A stretch of DNA of 64,000 bases from MED-G105 sp039025235. Lineage in GTDB: Bacteria > Pseudomonadota > Alphaproteobacteria > Caulobacterales > Parvularculaceae. The notes under the pieces were generated by a model, which worked only from the letters and a program-made list of their open reading frames with translations, was not told where the DNA came from and did not search any database. This document shows positions 8,726 through 16,468 of this stretch, one piece after another. Numbering within the stretch: the first letter of the stretch is position 1; each line of letters begins with the position of its first letter. The position numbers and the translations under genes are program-made. The stretch is from assembly GCA_039025235.1 (NCBI GenBank), contig JBCCOS010000013.1, forward strand, positions 42,090 through 106,089, written 5' to 3'.

Positions 8726-10300
8726 ATGAGCCCGTTTTCTATGCAGCGCGTTTTATTGGCAACACTCTTGATGGGCGTATTTGTCAGCATATTGATTGAT
8801 CCGGCGATCGCAAAAGATCGTCAACAGATCAGCGATGACCTATATGCTGAAATCGATGATATATTTTTTCATACGAAGCTGGACATTAAAGCTCCGGGGC
8901 TAACGTATGGCGTCGTTCTTCGCAATGGAGCCTCCAAGACAGGGTCATTTGGACTACGCAATCTTAAGACAGGCGCTGAGGTCGATCAAAACACGGCATT
9001 CAGAATTGCGTCGATGACAAAAATGCTCACGGCCCTTTTGATACTGGACCTTCAGGATCAAGGACGATTGTCCCTGGATGATCCCGCTGAGAAATATGTT
9101 CCGACACTTAAGAAATGGAAATACCCGACAACTGATTCCCGCAAGGTGCAGGTTAAAGATCTGCTGATGCATACTGCCGGCTTCATATGGGATGACCCCT
9201 GGGCCGACCGGCAAATGGCGCGCACGCAAGAGGAATTTGATGGTTTTCTGGAGAAAGCACAGCCGTTCTCAAATGTGCCCGGTACAGAATATGAGTACTC
9301 TAATCTTGGCTATGCGATACTTGGCCGGATAATCGAAAACGTCAGTGGAATGAGCTACGCTGAAGGGCTCAAGAAACGTATTTTCCAGCCACTCGGGATG
9401 ACACGCAGCACCGTTGATTTATTGGAACTTCCGGCAAACGTACGCGCTGTCGGCTATAACCTAATAGATGGGAAGTATGTCATTGAGCCTGTTCTTGCAT
9501 CGGGAACCTTTGATCCGCTTGGTGGTGTTTGGACAACGGCAAAAGACTACACAAAGCTTGTGAGCTGGATGCTGGATGCATGGCCTGCGCGCGATGCCCC
9601 AGATAATGGTGCAATACCTCGTCGTGTTGTTCGCGCCTTAACAGAAATGTCTTATCTAAAGAGCCCGGCAAGACCACTTGGAGCAACGGGCGGCGAAGCC
9701 TGCCTTATGTCCGAAGGCTACGGCATGGGCGTCGGTCTTGATCAACACTGCAAGGCGGGATTGGTATTTAGTCATGGGGGCGGCTTTCCTGGTTACGGCT
9801 CACATGTCATTCTCGCCCCGGAAAAAGGTATTGGTGTCTTTTCTTTTGCCAATGAAACCTACGCGAAGGCCCGTTTCGCAACATGGGACGCCATGTTGTT
9901 GCTCCTTGAGAGTGGAAGCGGATCAGCAAAGCAGCATTTGCCGCCTGCCCCTGGAATGACGTCAACATATCGTTTAATCAGTACTCAATTCAACGGAAGT
10001 GGTTTTAACATTGGTCAACTGAACGTTGCAGACAACTTTTTGCTCGACCAAAGTACCGATCGTTGGGTAAGGCAATTTGACCAAATGCGCGAAGCTGTCG
10101 GAACGTGCGAGACCTCTCCAACCTTAGATCACGATGGACGTCTTTCAGGCGCTTTTAATTGGATTTGCGAAAAGGGCCGGATCACCGGTTACATGACGAT
10201 GTCACCAATCGACTCCACGGCGTTACAAAACCTGCAAATGCGTGTGCTCAAGCGCGATAAGCGCGGACGTGATATGATCACTGACTATGATTGGCACTGA
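8726..10300 (+). CDS. Secreted serine hydrolase, beta-lactamase (class C-like) family
   Basis: A 524-residue protein with an N-terminal signal peptide (residues 1-29, ending PAIAK). The penicillin-binding fold is marked by S96-M-T-K99, Y191-S-N193 and H350-G-G, the usual nucleophile, general-base and third motifs of the PF00144 group. A further domain of about 130 residues follows the catalytic domain. Proteins of this type are esterases, D-peptidases or amidases acting in the periplasm; true beta-lactamase activity is uncommon. The promoter lies in or near the repeat at 8532-8692. Three other members of this superfamily occur at 58081-63387, but this one is not closely similar to them. The substrate cannot be read from sequence. 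Confidence 0.88.
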   Translation: MSPFSMQRVLLATLLMGVFVSILIDPAIAKDRQQISDDLYAEIDDIFFHTKLDIKAPGLTYGVVLRNGASKTGSFGLRNLKTGAEVDQNTAFRIASMTKMLTALLILDLQDQGRLSLDDPAEKYVPTLKKWKYPTTDSRKVQVKDLLMHTAGFIWDDPWADRQMARTQEEFDGFLEKAQPFSNVPGTEYEYSNLGYAILGRIIENVSGMSYAEGLKKRIFQPLGMTRSTVDLLELPANVRAVGYNLIDGKYVIEPVLASGTFDPLGGVWTTAKDYTKLVSWMLDAWPARDAPDNGAIPRRVVRALTEMSYLKSPARPLGATGGEACLMSEGYGMGVGLDQHCKAGLVFSHGGGFPGYGSHVILAPEKGIGVFSFANETYAKARFATWDAMLLLLESGSGSAKQHLPPAPGMTSTYRLISTQFNGSGFNIGQLNVADNFLLDQSTDRWVRQFDQMREAVGTCETSPTLDHDGRLSGAFNWICEKGRITGYMTMSPIDSTALQNLQMRVLKRDKRGRDMITDYDWH

Positions 10301-10544
10301 CATTCTACAGCTTTTCGCATTCCGGTTCTATCGGAAGGCCGCTCTTAGAGCCTGTTGCAGCAAAAGTTGATCACCGGTTTTGCGGTTCGCAACAGGCTCC
10401 AACGAGACTCTAGAGCCGTTTGCTGAATCATCTTGAATGCAAACGGCTCTAGTCCGTGTTTGGTCGGTCGAACAATTGTTCGACCTATTGCCGAGTTGAT
10501 GGACGGGAACCATCAGCCGATCACACTTATCGGCGAAGCGCTCT
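10301..10544. repeat. Mosaic block of nested palindromes (family B and others)
   Basis: Between two converging genes lies a string of inverted repeats. They are TTCCG/CGGAA near 10319-10336; an 11-bp stem GAGCCTGTTGC (10348-10358) with GCAACAGGCTC (10389-10399); a 14-bp stem CTAGAGCCGTTTGC (10410-10423) with its complement at 10439-10452; the perfect 20-bp palindrome GGTCGAACAATTGTTCGACC (10466-10485); and the GCCGAGTTGATGGACGG module (10489-10544). A family A repeat follows directly. The block may act as a bidirectional transcription barrier, but no T-tract follows the stems. Confidence 0.8.
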
Positions 10545-10647
10545 AAAGCATTTACAAGCCAGGTGTTTGCGGTTGGCGTTAAGGAAATGCGTAAAAATAA
10601 AGACTTAAAGCGTCGTCCCGATTCCAACTGAAGTATCGACGCTTTAA
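10545..10647 (+). repeat. Mosaic repeat family A, copy 1 (diverged)
   Basis: Runs from AAAGCATTTACAAGCC through GGTTGGCGTTAAGGAAATGC to the second stem AAAGCGTCG/CGACGCTTT. The second stem has compensating changes compared with other copies (AAAGCGCC/GGCGCTTT), which supports a folded structure. It ends just before the recombinase stop codon. Confidence 0.8.
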
Positions 10648-10655
10648 TATCCGTC

Positions 10656-11834
10656 TTACTGCGTTTTATTGTGCAACCTGGCGGCAGCGCCTGACCGTAC
10701 CGAAAGTTTGCGAGCATACATAATCGGCATACGTGCTGTCTTCCAATCAAAGTCTCTCATAATACCGCCGATATCTTCCCCCGCGGCGAATGCATCTTGG
10801 CAAACGCCTACCCGCCCGGAATGCCCGGACACCCCTTTGATAATCGCCATCTCATCAGTCGTGAGCGGTATTAAAGGATCTTCTTTTTGTCTTTTGAAAT
10901 ACTGCTCCACACGCTTTTTGAAGATCCGGCCAACAGTATCAGAAGCAATCGCTTTTTGATTGAGAGCACCAGACCTTTTCATTCCTAGAAAAATTGGCCC
11001 TTCCTCGATACCAGCCAAACTCACCCAGTCTTTAAGGCGTTTTAGCGTTCGCTCACTTAAGAAACGGAAACTACCCTCACCTTCACCATCCGTTTTGGTC
11101 GTGGGAAGGAAAAGTTCTCCCCCCTTTCCTGGCGCGGCCGTAATATGATCTATCTGAACACGAACAGTTTCACTTGACCTAAGGCCAGCATCATAGGCGA
11201 CACAGAATAAAGCCGAATCGCGCAATGCATGACGCTGCAATCGGTTTTTTTCCAAGGGATCCTCTAGCTCATTGGCCTGCAACACCTCATCGTCCAGAAA
11301 TTTCAAAATACCGATGAGGCTAAGACCTTCTGGTTCGGATGTTTCTAGATTCTCAACATCGCCTTTAATCCGAAGAGGATAGGCTTGATTTTGTGCTTTG
11401 CCTTTTGACCGACGTATTGCGGAAATACGCCAAGCCACAAGAGCGTCTTCACATGGATTTCTTTGTTCGGCGAGCCGATGCAACGTAGAAATTGACGACG
11501 CCCGCCTTTCAATCGTCGCAACGGAGAGGCCCTTTGACGCTTCCGCCTGTAAGAATAACGATACAGCTTCTGGTGACGCTGGTAAAAACCGATGACCCGT
11601 TGCACGCCCCCACTCTGTGAAGACCTTCACATCATAAATCACGGCGCGAATGGTATTTGATGATCGCGCACTCCGCCAGGTAACCCATCGCTCCCAAAGA
11701 CGCGCGCGCAAGACTTCGGTCGTCAACGCCTTGTATGCTTCGCCCGGCAACGCATTTTTGTCAGTAGTGGTAATTTCGGACATTGGTGCTGCTACTGAAG
11801 TTTTTCTGTCTTTTTGTTTGGGTTGGTTTTGCAT
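10656..11834 (-). CDS. Tyrosine recombinase / site-specific integrase
   Basis: A 392-residue protein with an N-terminal SAM-like core-binding region (about 40-140: RWVTWRSARSSNTIRAVIYDVKVF) and a C-terminal catalytic domain. Visible active-site residues are R219 (DAGLRSSE), K247 (TTKTDG), H338 and R341 (GHSGR), W364 in the second His/Trp position, and nucleophile Y373 (PIMYARKL). It acts on DNA by a covalent 3'-phosphotyrosine intermediate. Its place beside the replication and partition genes suggests dimer resolution or integration of this replicon, although no attachment site was identified. The start is uncertain: ATG 11834 is used here, with ATG 11783 and GTG/TTG near 11867-11876 as alternatives and no clear ribosome site for any. 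Confidence 0.82.
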   Translation of the reverse strand: MQNQPKQKDRKTSVAAPMSEITTTDKNALPGEAYKALTTEVLRARLWERWVTWRSARSSNTIRAVIYDVKVFTEWGRATGHRFLPASPEAVSLFLQAEASKGLSVATIERRASSISTLHRLAEQRNPCEDALVAWRISAIRRSKGKAQNQAYPLRIKGDVENLETSEPEGLSLIGILKFLDDEVLQANELEDPLEKNRLQRHALRDSALFCVAYDAGLRSSETVRVQIDHITAAPGKGGELFLPTTKTDGEGEGSFRFLSERTLKRLKDWVSLAGIEEGPIFLGMKRSGALNQKAIASDTVGRIFKKRVEQYFKRQKEDPLIPLTTDEMAIIKGVSGHSGRVGVCQDAFAAGEDIGGIMRDFDWKTARMPIMYARKLSVRSGAAARLHNKTQ

Positions 11835-12434
11835 GGCGCACAGACACGCGTTTATCTTGACTATCACCTCAGGCAATCAGCGCAGAGCTGTCAGGTAACA
11901 AGGTAAACACCAGACCGCCTTCCTCTACGAGATCACCTATTTTAATGAATAGGTGTGAGCCGAAGACGATTTTCATCACTGACATGTCGTTTTTTGATAA
12001 TAATACCTCCATGCAGCCAAGAATTCGGTGGAACGTCTTTTGGAGTGACGATCCGACCATTCATGTTGCCAAAGTCGTCGGTATTCCTCGTTTCTAAAGC
12101 GCCTCCATTTCAATTGGAATCAGAAGGGCGCTTTAAGTTTTTGATTTTGCGCATTTCCTTAACGCCAACCGAACACACTTGGCTTGGAAATGCTTTAATA
12201 ACTTTGGTCCAACAACTTTGGTTTTTATCGTACACGCTTATGCGTCCGCAAAATCATCTTTTGGATGTTTAGATGCAATGATTTGCGCGAAAGACACAAT
12301 ACCACAAAAGCTGGTTCAAACTTTTATATCGGATAAGTGCAATTATCAGACACATCACCATTTCTCAAAATTTGTTCCCTAAAGATGCAAAAACAGGGTT
12401 TCTCATAACGTGCGACCCAAGTTACCTTTCTTAC
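11835..12434. other. Intergenic region between recombinase and DNA-binding protein
   Basis: A gap of about 600 bases between divergent genes. It holds the family A repeat at 12095-12198 and, on the minus strand at 11869-12060, a possible 63-codon frame that I did not accept as a gene. Nothing else is recognised. Confidence 0.4.
12095..12198 (-). repeat. Mosaic repeat family A, copy 2
   Basis: In reverse orientation it reads from TAAAGCGCCTCCATTTCAATT through GGGCGCTTTAAGTTTTTGATT to GGCTTGGAAATGCTTTAA. Both stems (AAAGCGCC/GGCGCTTT and GCATTTCC/GGAAATGC) are present. Confidence 0.85.
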
Positions 12435-13319
12435 ATGAACAGTGAATTGCAGAACTTTAGTCAGGGTCAGTGGCGGGCGATTTCTCATCTGTGTAGTGAC
12501 GTTTCGCAGCTTGGAACAATGCTTCACTATGAGTGGCCAGCCAGCCCCGCAAGCCCTTATATGACGGAGCGTTTAGCGTTTTCGAATGCCATTGAAATGG
12601 AGCGCGAGGGGTCAGAACTGATCGACATTTCGATGCTCTATGGACGTGTTTTTCAGGCGAAACCCGAAGGGGCTCGGTATGGCGCCGATTATGGTTCAGG
12701 CATGCGTATTGAGCAAAAATACCGCGCGATTATTGAAGCGTTTTCTGAACTTGATCATTTTCAGACACGCCCTCGCCTTCCCGCTGGGCTGCGCCAATTA
12801 AAGAGAGAACAAGAACCGGCGCCAATGCGTGCTATGAACCGAGCGCGTGACTTCGCAAAACGCTGTTATACAGAGGAGCGCGCCTCTTTAGAGGCACAAC
12901 GCGTTCTTGCTGAAGAGAACATGTTTCCCGCAGTACCCTTGCCAATCGTTTTTCATGTGCCGCGCCTCCGAGCCGATGGTGACTGGATGATTGGCGCATT
13001 ACGCCGTTTTAAAACGGCAATTGAGCACGCATTAGACCTGTTAGTTGCGGCAAATGAATTTATCCAGGGCGGCGAAACGATACTGGGCGACGCGTTTCGT
13101 AAAGATGCCGTCGCATGGAAAGTGGTCCCGATTCTCGCCGGCAAACCAACGCTGCGCCAAGACGAACTCTGTGAACTTTTGAGCGTCTCAAAGAAAACCG
13201 CGATCGCAACGCTTACAGCCTTGGAAAACGCTGGCGTTGCAACCGAAATTCGTGGCCTGGAAAAATGGCAAGTCTGGACAGCGGCTGACGAAACTCTGGG
13301 CCTTCCCAAAGCTGCATGA
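12435..13319 (+). CDS. Uncharacterised protein with C-terminal winged-helix-like domain
   Basis: I do not recognise this 294-residue protein with confidence. It is soluble, without signal or membrane segments. The C-terminal 60 residues (LAGKPTLRQDELCELLSVSKKTAIATLTALENAGVATEI) have the pattern of a winged helix-turn-helix. The middle is rich in Arg and Glu helices. The overall plan loosely recalls DUF1612/HTH proteins that sit near replication genes on rhizobial plasmids, but this is a weak resemblance. It lies between the recombinase and the replication initiator, so a role in maintenance of the replicon is possible. ATG 12435 is used; a TTG at 12372 would add 21 residues, and neither has a good ribosome site. 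Confidence 0.6.
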   Translation: MNSELQNFSQGQWRAISHLCSDVSQLGTMLHYEWPASPASPYMTERLAFSNAIEMEREGSELIDISMLYGRVFQAKPEGARYGADYGSGMRIEQKYRAIIEAFSELDHFQTRPRLPAGLRQLKREQEPAPMRAMNRARDFAKRCYTEERASLEAQRVLAEENMFPAVPLPIVFHVPRLRADGDWMIGALRRFKTAIEHALDLLVAANEFIQGGETILGDAFRKDAVAWKVVPILAGKPTLRQDELCELLSVSKKTAIATLTALENAGVATEIRGLEKWQVWTAADETLGLPKAA

Positions 13320-13330
13320 ACGATTTCTGT

Positions 13331-13432
13331 TAAAGCATTTCCAAGCGACGTGTGTGCGGTTGGCTTTAAGGAATTGCGTCAAATCAACAACTCAAAGCGC
13401 CGTTCTGATTCCAATTGAAACGGAGGTGCTCC
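13331..13432 (+). repeat. Mosaic repeat family A, copy 3
   Basis: Runs from TAAAGCATTTCCAAGC to CGGAGGTGCTCC. The first stem is weakened (GGAATTGC instead of GGAAATGC) and the last stem is diverged. It fills the gap between the converging genes ending at 13319 and 13436. Confidence 0.8.
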
Positions 13433-13435
13433 AGG

Positions 13436-14731
13436 TTATTCAAGCGCCTTTATTTCGAAGCCATTGAAGCCGAGCAAAGAGGCTCCGGCCTCTAACTGTC
13501 GGCCAAAACGTTTCTTCAGCTGCTCGCGGGCGAATGAACCACCATGCTCGATGATCAGCTTATCCGTTTTAGCCGTGTAGCGAATACTTTGCGGTGCAAA
13601 CCAAGAATTATAATTCCCAATTCCGATCTGCTCCGCAATCACTGCACCAATTTCGTCTTCGAAAATATTCCCTGGTAAATTGGGCTTAAGGTCAGTTTCC
13701 TCAATCGGTCTTGGCTTGTGATGGATACGTTCGAGATTTCGGCTTACATCGATCTTATCTGGGTTTGTAGCAAACCAGCCAAATAGTCGTCGAGGATCTC
13801 TCGTTGTCGGATCTTCGAGCGCAATTGCAAGATATAAAAACGCTTTTGCGCCATGCCTTTGTGCGCACCAGAGGAAGGTGTGATTGATAGAATTTGCGGC
13901 GTCCTCAGGGAATAATTTTGGCAAACTAGACCAGATGCTTTTCGCTGCTTGTTTTGGTGATATCCCCTGCCCTTCAGGATCCAAAGCGGCTTTCAATTTT
14001 GATGATAAAGCTAAGGCATCATTGATTGTTTTTTGATCGTCCAAAGTCGTTTTGGTTGCTAACGGAATATTCCATAACGACGTTTTTTTAAGACGCCTTG
14101 CTTTTTTATTTCGATCAAAATTTATACAGGAATCAGTTTTTTTAAAGGGACTGTTTAGGCGCTCTTTTTCAAGCGCCTCCCCGCTTAATTTTGGTTTATT
14201 AGTTAGCGACCCTTGGGACCGACGGGATGATTTGTTGGCTTGTTTCGCATCTTGCCACGCGGCATGCCTTGCGTTTGCTCTCATCTCAATGTCGCTTAAT
14301 ATTGAAGGTATCTGAACCAATAATGGGCTAAGGTCAATCGCGTCCCCTTCGAGCGGTCGATTACGTTTATCATATCGCCGAATGATGAAACCGGCTTTTT
14401 CAAGCTCATTTTTCAGGCGCCTTACTGTTGGATCCTTCTTTCCGAGAGCTTCGCAGGCGGCCGCGTTTCCGGGCCAGACAGAAACACGTCCCTCACTGAG
14501 GCGCGTTGTATCGAGGTGGCTGATATAAAATCCTAATAGGCATCTGGCCCCATCGGAGAGATCCGGAAGCCCTTGTGCGATCGCTCTCATCATATCGAGG
14601 CGCGTTACCGGAACCCCGTCATAAGCCTCACCATCGCGCGTGACCTCGATAAAATTACTATGGCGTTTGGCGAACCCTTTGCTTGGTTCGATATCCGTTC
14701 TAAGCCCATTACTTAAGCACAATTGACCCAT
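13436..14731 (-). CDS. Replication initiator, RepC-like N-terminus with DnaA-domain-I-like C-terminus
   Basis: A 431-residue protein. Residues 40-150 match the N-terminal domain of RepC-type plasmid initiators (PF03428): GVPVTRLDMMRA, the hallmark V-W-P-G-N (85-89), and a winged helix (DPTVRRLKNELEKAGFIIRRYDKRNRP). The middle (150-350) is charged and lacks a known domain. The last 77 residues (355-431) resemble DnaA domain I, with the Y374-xx-W377-F-x-P380 signature followed by LIIEHGGSFAREQLKKRFG. It presumably binds the origin and recruits helicase. AAGGAA lies 8 bases before ATG 14731; the longer frame to 14791 has no such site. It is divergent from parAB, unlike canonical repABC. In roseobacters, 'DnaA-like' plasmid replicases are a possible relative. 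Confidence 0.78.
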   Translation of the reverse strand: MGQLCLSNGLRTDIEPSKGFAKRHSNFIEVTRDGEAYDGVPVTRLDMMRAIAQGLPDLSDGARCLLGFYISHLDTTRLSEGRVSVWPGNAAACEALGKKDPTVRRLKNELEKAGFIIRRYDKRNRPLEGDAIDLSPLLVQIPSILSDIEMRANARHAAWQDAKQANKSSRRSQGSLTNKPKLSGEALEKERLNSPFKKTDSCINFDRNKKARRLKKTSLWNIPLATKTTLDDQKTINDALALSSKLKAALDPEGQGISPKQAAKSIWSSLPKLFPEDAANSINHTFLWCAQRHGAKAFLYLAIALEDPTTRDPRRLFGWFATNPDKIDVSRNLERIHHKPRPIEETDLKPNLPGNIFEDEIGAVIAEQIGIGNYNSWFAPQSIRYTAKTDKLIIEHGGSFAREQLKKRFGRQLEAGASLLGFNGFEIKALE

Positions 14732-14804
14732 ATCGCGTTCCTTGTTTTTGAACGCGAAGCAAAAAAAGAGCGCAAAAAAGTTACCGATCAAGCCGGTGCT
14801 ACGC

Positions 14805-14912
14805 TTGCATTGCTTTGGGGAGCGCGGTACGAATCATTATTGGAAATGATGAGTGAACCAGTTGCCGCTGGTTTGCTGCTCCGAAAAGCCCCGCCTCTGG
14901 CGGGGTTTTTTT
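14805..14912 (+). ncRNA. Candidate counter-transcribed RNA antisense to the rep leader
   Basis: A rightward promoter-like pair, TTGCAT (14805-14810) and TACGAA (14828-14833) with 17-base spacing, would start RNA near 14840, and the strong intrinsic terminator at 14889-14912 would end it. The product of about 70 bases would be antisense to the untranslated leader of the leftward rep mRNA. repABC plasmids carry an RNA of this size, position and ending (ctRNA/incA) that limits initiator synthesis. The -10 match is imperfect; the call rests mainly on the terminator, which serves no visible rightward gene. Confidence 0.5.
14889..14912 (+). terminator. Rho-independent terminator
   Basis: CCCCGCC (14889-14895), loop TCT, GGCGGGG (14899-14905), then seven T (14906-14912). 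This is the clearest intrinsic terminator seen in the window. It faces right, upstream of parA, and would end a short RNA antisense to the rep leader. Confidence 0.9.
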
Positions 14913-15148
14913 ATTTGCCTCGCATTCTCCTCCTTATCGTTGTCTTTATCCGTGTCTTAAGAGGCTTAATTGATCGGACGTTGTCCGGACCAAACCTATC
15001 AAACCGACACCAACCCCTCGACTGTCTCTTATGGTCGATGGGTCTTGTGCGGACTTCTCATTGATTCCGGTCTTGGTGCAACTGTTGATGCTCGGACCAC
15101 AAATGTTTGAGAAATCCACGAAGCACTCCAAAAGTGCAGACATTGAGG

Positions 15149-15164
15149 TTAACGAAAACTTAAC
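15149..15164 (+). promoter_or_regulatory. CtrA box 1 upstream of parA
   Basis: TTAACGAAAACTTAAC fits the full CtrA consensus TTAA-N7-TTAAC with no mismatch. CtrA is the alphaproteobacterial cell-cycle regulator that silences replication origins and controls many promoters. The site is 41 bases before the parA start codon. Confidence 0.75.
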
Positions 15165-15179
15165 GGGCCCCTTCGATAA

Positions 15180-15195
15180 TTAACCATCGATTAAC
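15180..15195 (+). promoter_or_regulatory. CtrA box 2 overlapping the parA leader
   Basis: TTAACCATCGATTAAC again fits TTAA-N7-TTAAC exactly. It is 31 bp (about three helical turns) from box 1, on the same face, and abuts the CGGAGA ribosome site of parA. Binding here would most simply repress parAB transcription. Confidence 0.75.
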
Positions 15196-15204
15196 GGAGA
15201 TTCT

Positions 15205-16377
15205 ATGAGCCAGCAATTGTCATCCGATCAGATATCAAGCCTATACGAACGATCGAGTCGCCTGCTTGCTGAAATGAAAGCGGACATGCCGGACGATATC
15301 GCGTCAAAAGAACTTGGCTTACGATTTAATGTCAAACTCGCAGCGGCGATGGTCGGTCGCTCTGATGCAACCATCCGTAGGGCCGAGGAATCCGGAGAGT
15401 TACCGCCACCCAAAAAGCGTCAGACGGGGAAGCGCTTTGGCTATACTTTGGAAGACGTCAATCATATGCGTGACGTATTTGGGACACGGCCTTGGCGCTC
15501 GGATACCGATGATCCTATCGTGTTAGGCGTTCAAAATTTTAAAGGCGGTGTTGGTAAATCGACGTTGGCCGTGCATGCGGCCCAGTATTTTGCTCTCCAG
15601 GGTTATAGAGTTTTAGTCATTGATGCGGACCCGCAAGCATCAAGCACGGCAATGTTTGGTGTTCATCCCGAGCGCGATATCGATACAGAAGACACGATGC
15701 TTCCCTTTTTAGCGGGTGAAGAACCAAATCTAATTCACGCCGTAAAACCCACCTATTGGGACGGACTTGATATTATTCCGTCGTGCCTTGGCCTTTATGA
15801 CGCGGAGTATTTCATTGCTGGTTCGTCTGTTGATCCGGAAAATCGGTTTGAGAAAATCAGGCGCGGTTTGGTCGATATCGCACCGGCCTATGATATCGTT
15901 GTGATCGATCCCCCCCCTGCCCTCGGTATGATTTCTATCAATGTCTTGAGAGCAACGAACGCGCTTTTAATTCCAACGCCGCCTTCCAGCATCGATTACT
16001 CCTCAACGGTTTCATTCCTGTCGATGTTGACCGCCGTTTTGCGACAGGTTGAAGGGCGCGGCCTCAACAACGATTTTAAGTTTGTCCATCTCGTTGCCAC
16101 CAAGGTTGATGAGAATAAGTCAGCCCATATCGGTATGAGAGATGCGATGAAGACCGTATTTGGCGGTGATATTCTGTCGACCGCGCTTCTTGATTCCGCA
16201 GAGTTTGATAATGCAAACGTCGAGATGCGGACGGTCTATGAATATGCCGGGCCCATGAACAGCACCTATAAGAGATGCCGGTCAAATTTGGATCTGGTCA
16301 TGGGTGATCTCGAACTTGCTATCCGAAACTCTTGGCCGAGCCACCGACGTGACCTCCGCATGAAAGGCGTTGCGTAA
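15205..16377 (+). CDS. parA: ParA-type partition ATPase (RepA-like)
   Basis: A 390-residue deviant-Walker P-loop ATPase. The N-terminal part has a MerR-like helix-turn-helix (about residues 44-75: LAAAMVGRSDATIRRAEESGELPPPKK), as in long ParA/RepA proteins that repress their own operon. The Walker A motif is K113-GGVGKST120, followed by VLVIDADPQASST and the Walker B-like IVVIDPPPALG. It moves the replicon on the nucleoid in partnership with ParB bound at parS. CGGAGA lies just before the ATG. A parS-like palindrome separates it from parB. The length and N-terminal HTH match the RepA proteins of repABC plasmids. Confidence 0.93.
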   Translation: MSQQLSSDQISSLYERSSRLLAEMKADMPDDIASKELGLRFNVKLAAAMVGRSDATIRRAEESGELPPPKKRQTGKRFGYTLEDVNHMRDVFGTRPWRSDTDDPIVLGVQNFKGGVGKSTLAVHAAQYFALQGYRVLVIDADPQASSTAMFGVHPERDIDTEDTMLPFLAGEEPNLIHAVKPTYWDGLDIIPSCLGLYDAEYFIAGSSVDPENRFEKIRRGLVDIAPAYDIVVIDPPPALGMISINVLRATNALLIPTPPSSIDYSSTVSFLSMLTAVLRQVEGRGLNNDFKFVHLVATKVDENKSAHIGMRDAMKTVFGGDILSTALLDSAEFDNANVEMRTVYEYAGPMNSTYKRCRSNLDLVMGDLELAIRNSWPSHRRDLRMKGVA

Positions 16378-16392
16378 CGCTTGGTTTTTGAA

Positions 16393-16410
16393 ATGCCAAC
16401 GCGTTGGCAT
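16393..16410. promoter_or_regulatory. parS-like centromere site 1
   Basis: ATGCCAACGCGTTGGCAT, an 18-bp perfect palindrome between the parA stop and the parB start. A second copy sharing 17 bases follows parB. repABC plasmids keep parS in just these positions, although this sequence differs from the usual repABC consensus. Confidence 0.75.
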
Positions 16411-16468
16411 CTTGTTTTCGTTCTTATTTCTTCGCTCTATTTCTTCTACGAATGATCGGATTAATCCC

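Larger units (their letters stand above)
14732..15204. other. Replicon control region between divergent rep and parA
   Basis: This 473-base gap holds A-rich direct repeats (GCAAAAAAAGAGCGCAAAAA, about 14759-14778) in the rep leader, a candidate antisense RNA with a strong terminator (14805-14912) and two CtrA boxes (15149-15195). It must also hold the rep and parA promoters. No protein gene is supported. Confidence 0.65.

Noticed and set aside
8726..10300. True antibiotic beta-lactamase
   Set aside because: SxxK and YSN are present, but the third motif is H-G-G, the protein is far longer than class C enzymes, and it carries an extra domain; a general serine hydrolase is more likely.
11869..12060. 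63-codon minus-strand frame upstream of the recombinase
   Set aside because: It has an internal GGAGG and ends near the recombinase start, so it might be a leader gene, but the product matches no family and it overlaps the region needed for the recombinase promoter.
14723..15064. 113-codon rightward frame over the rep start and leader
   Set aside because: It spans the strong terminator at 14889-14912 and the antisense RNA, and its product is low in complexity at the end. Better explained as chance.
16370..16468. N-terminal extension of parB
   Set aside because: The extra 33 codons would overlap parA and translate the parS-like palindrome; MAKSKRN at 16469 is a normal ParB start.
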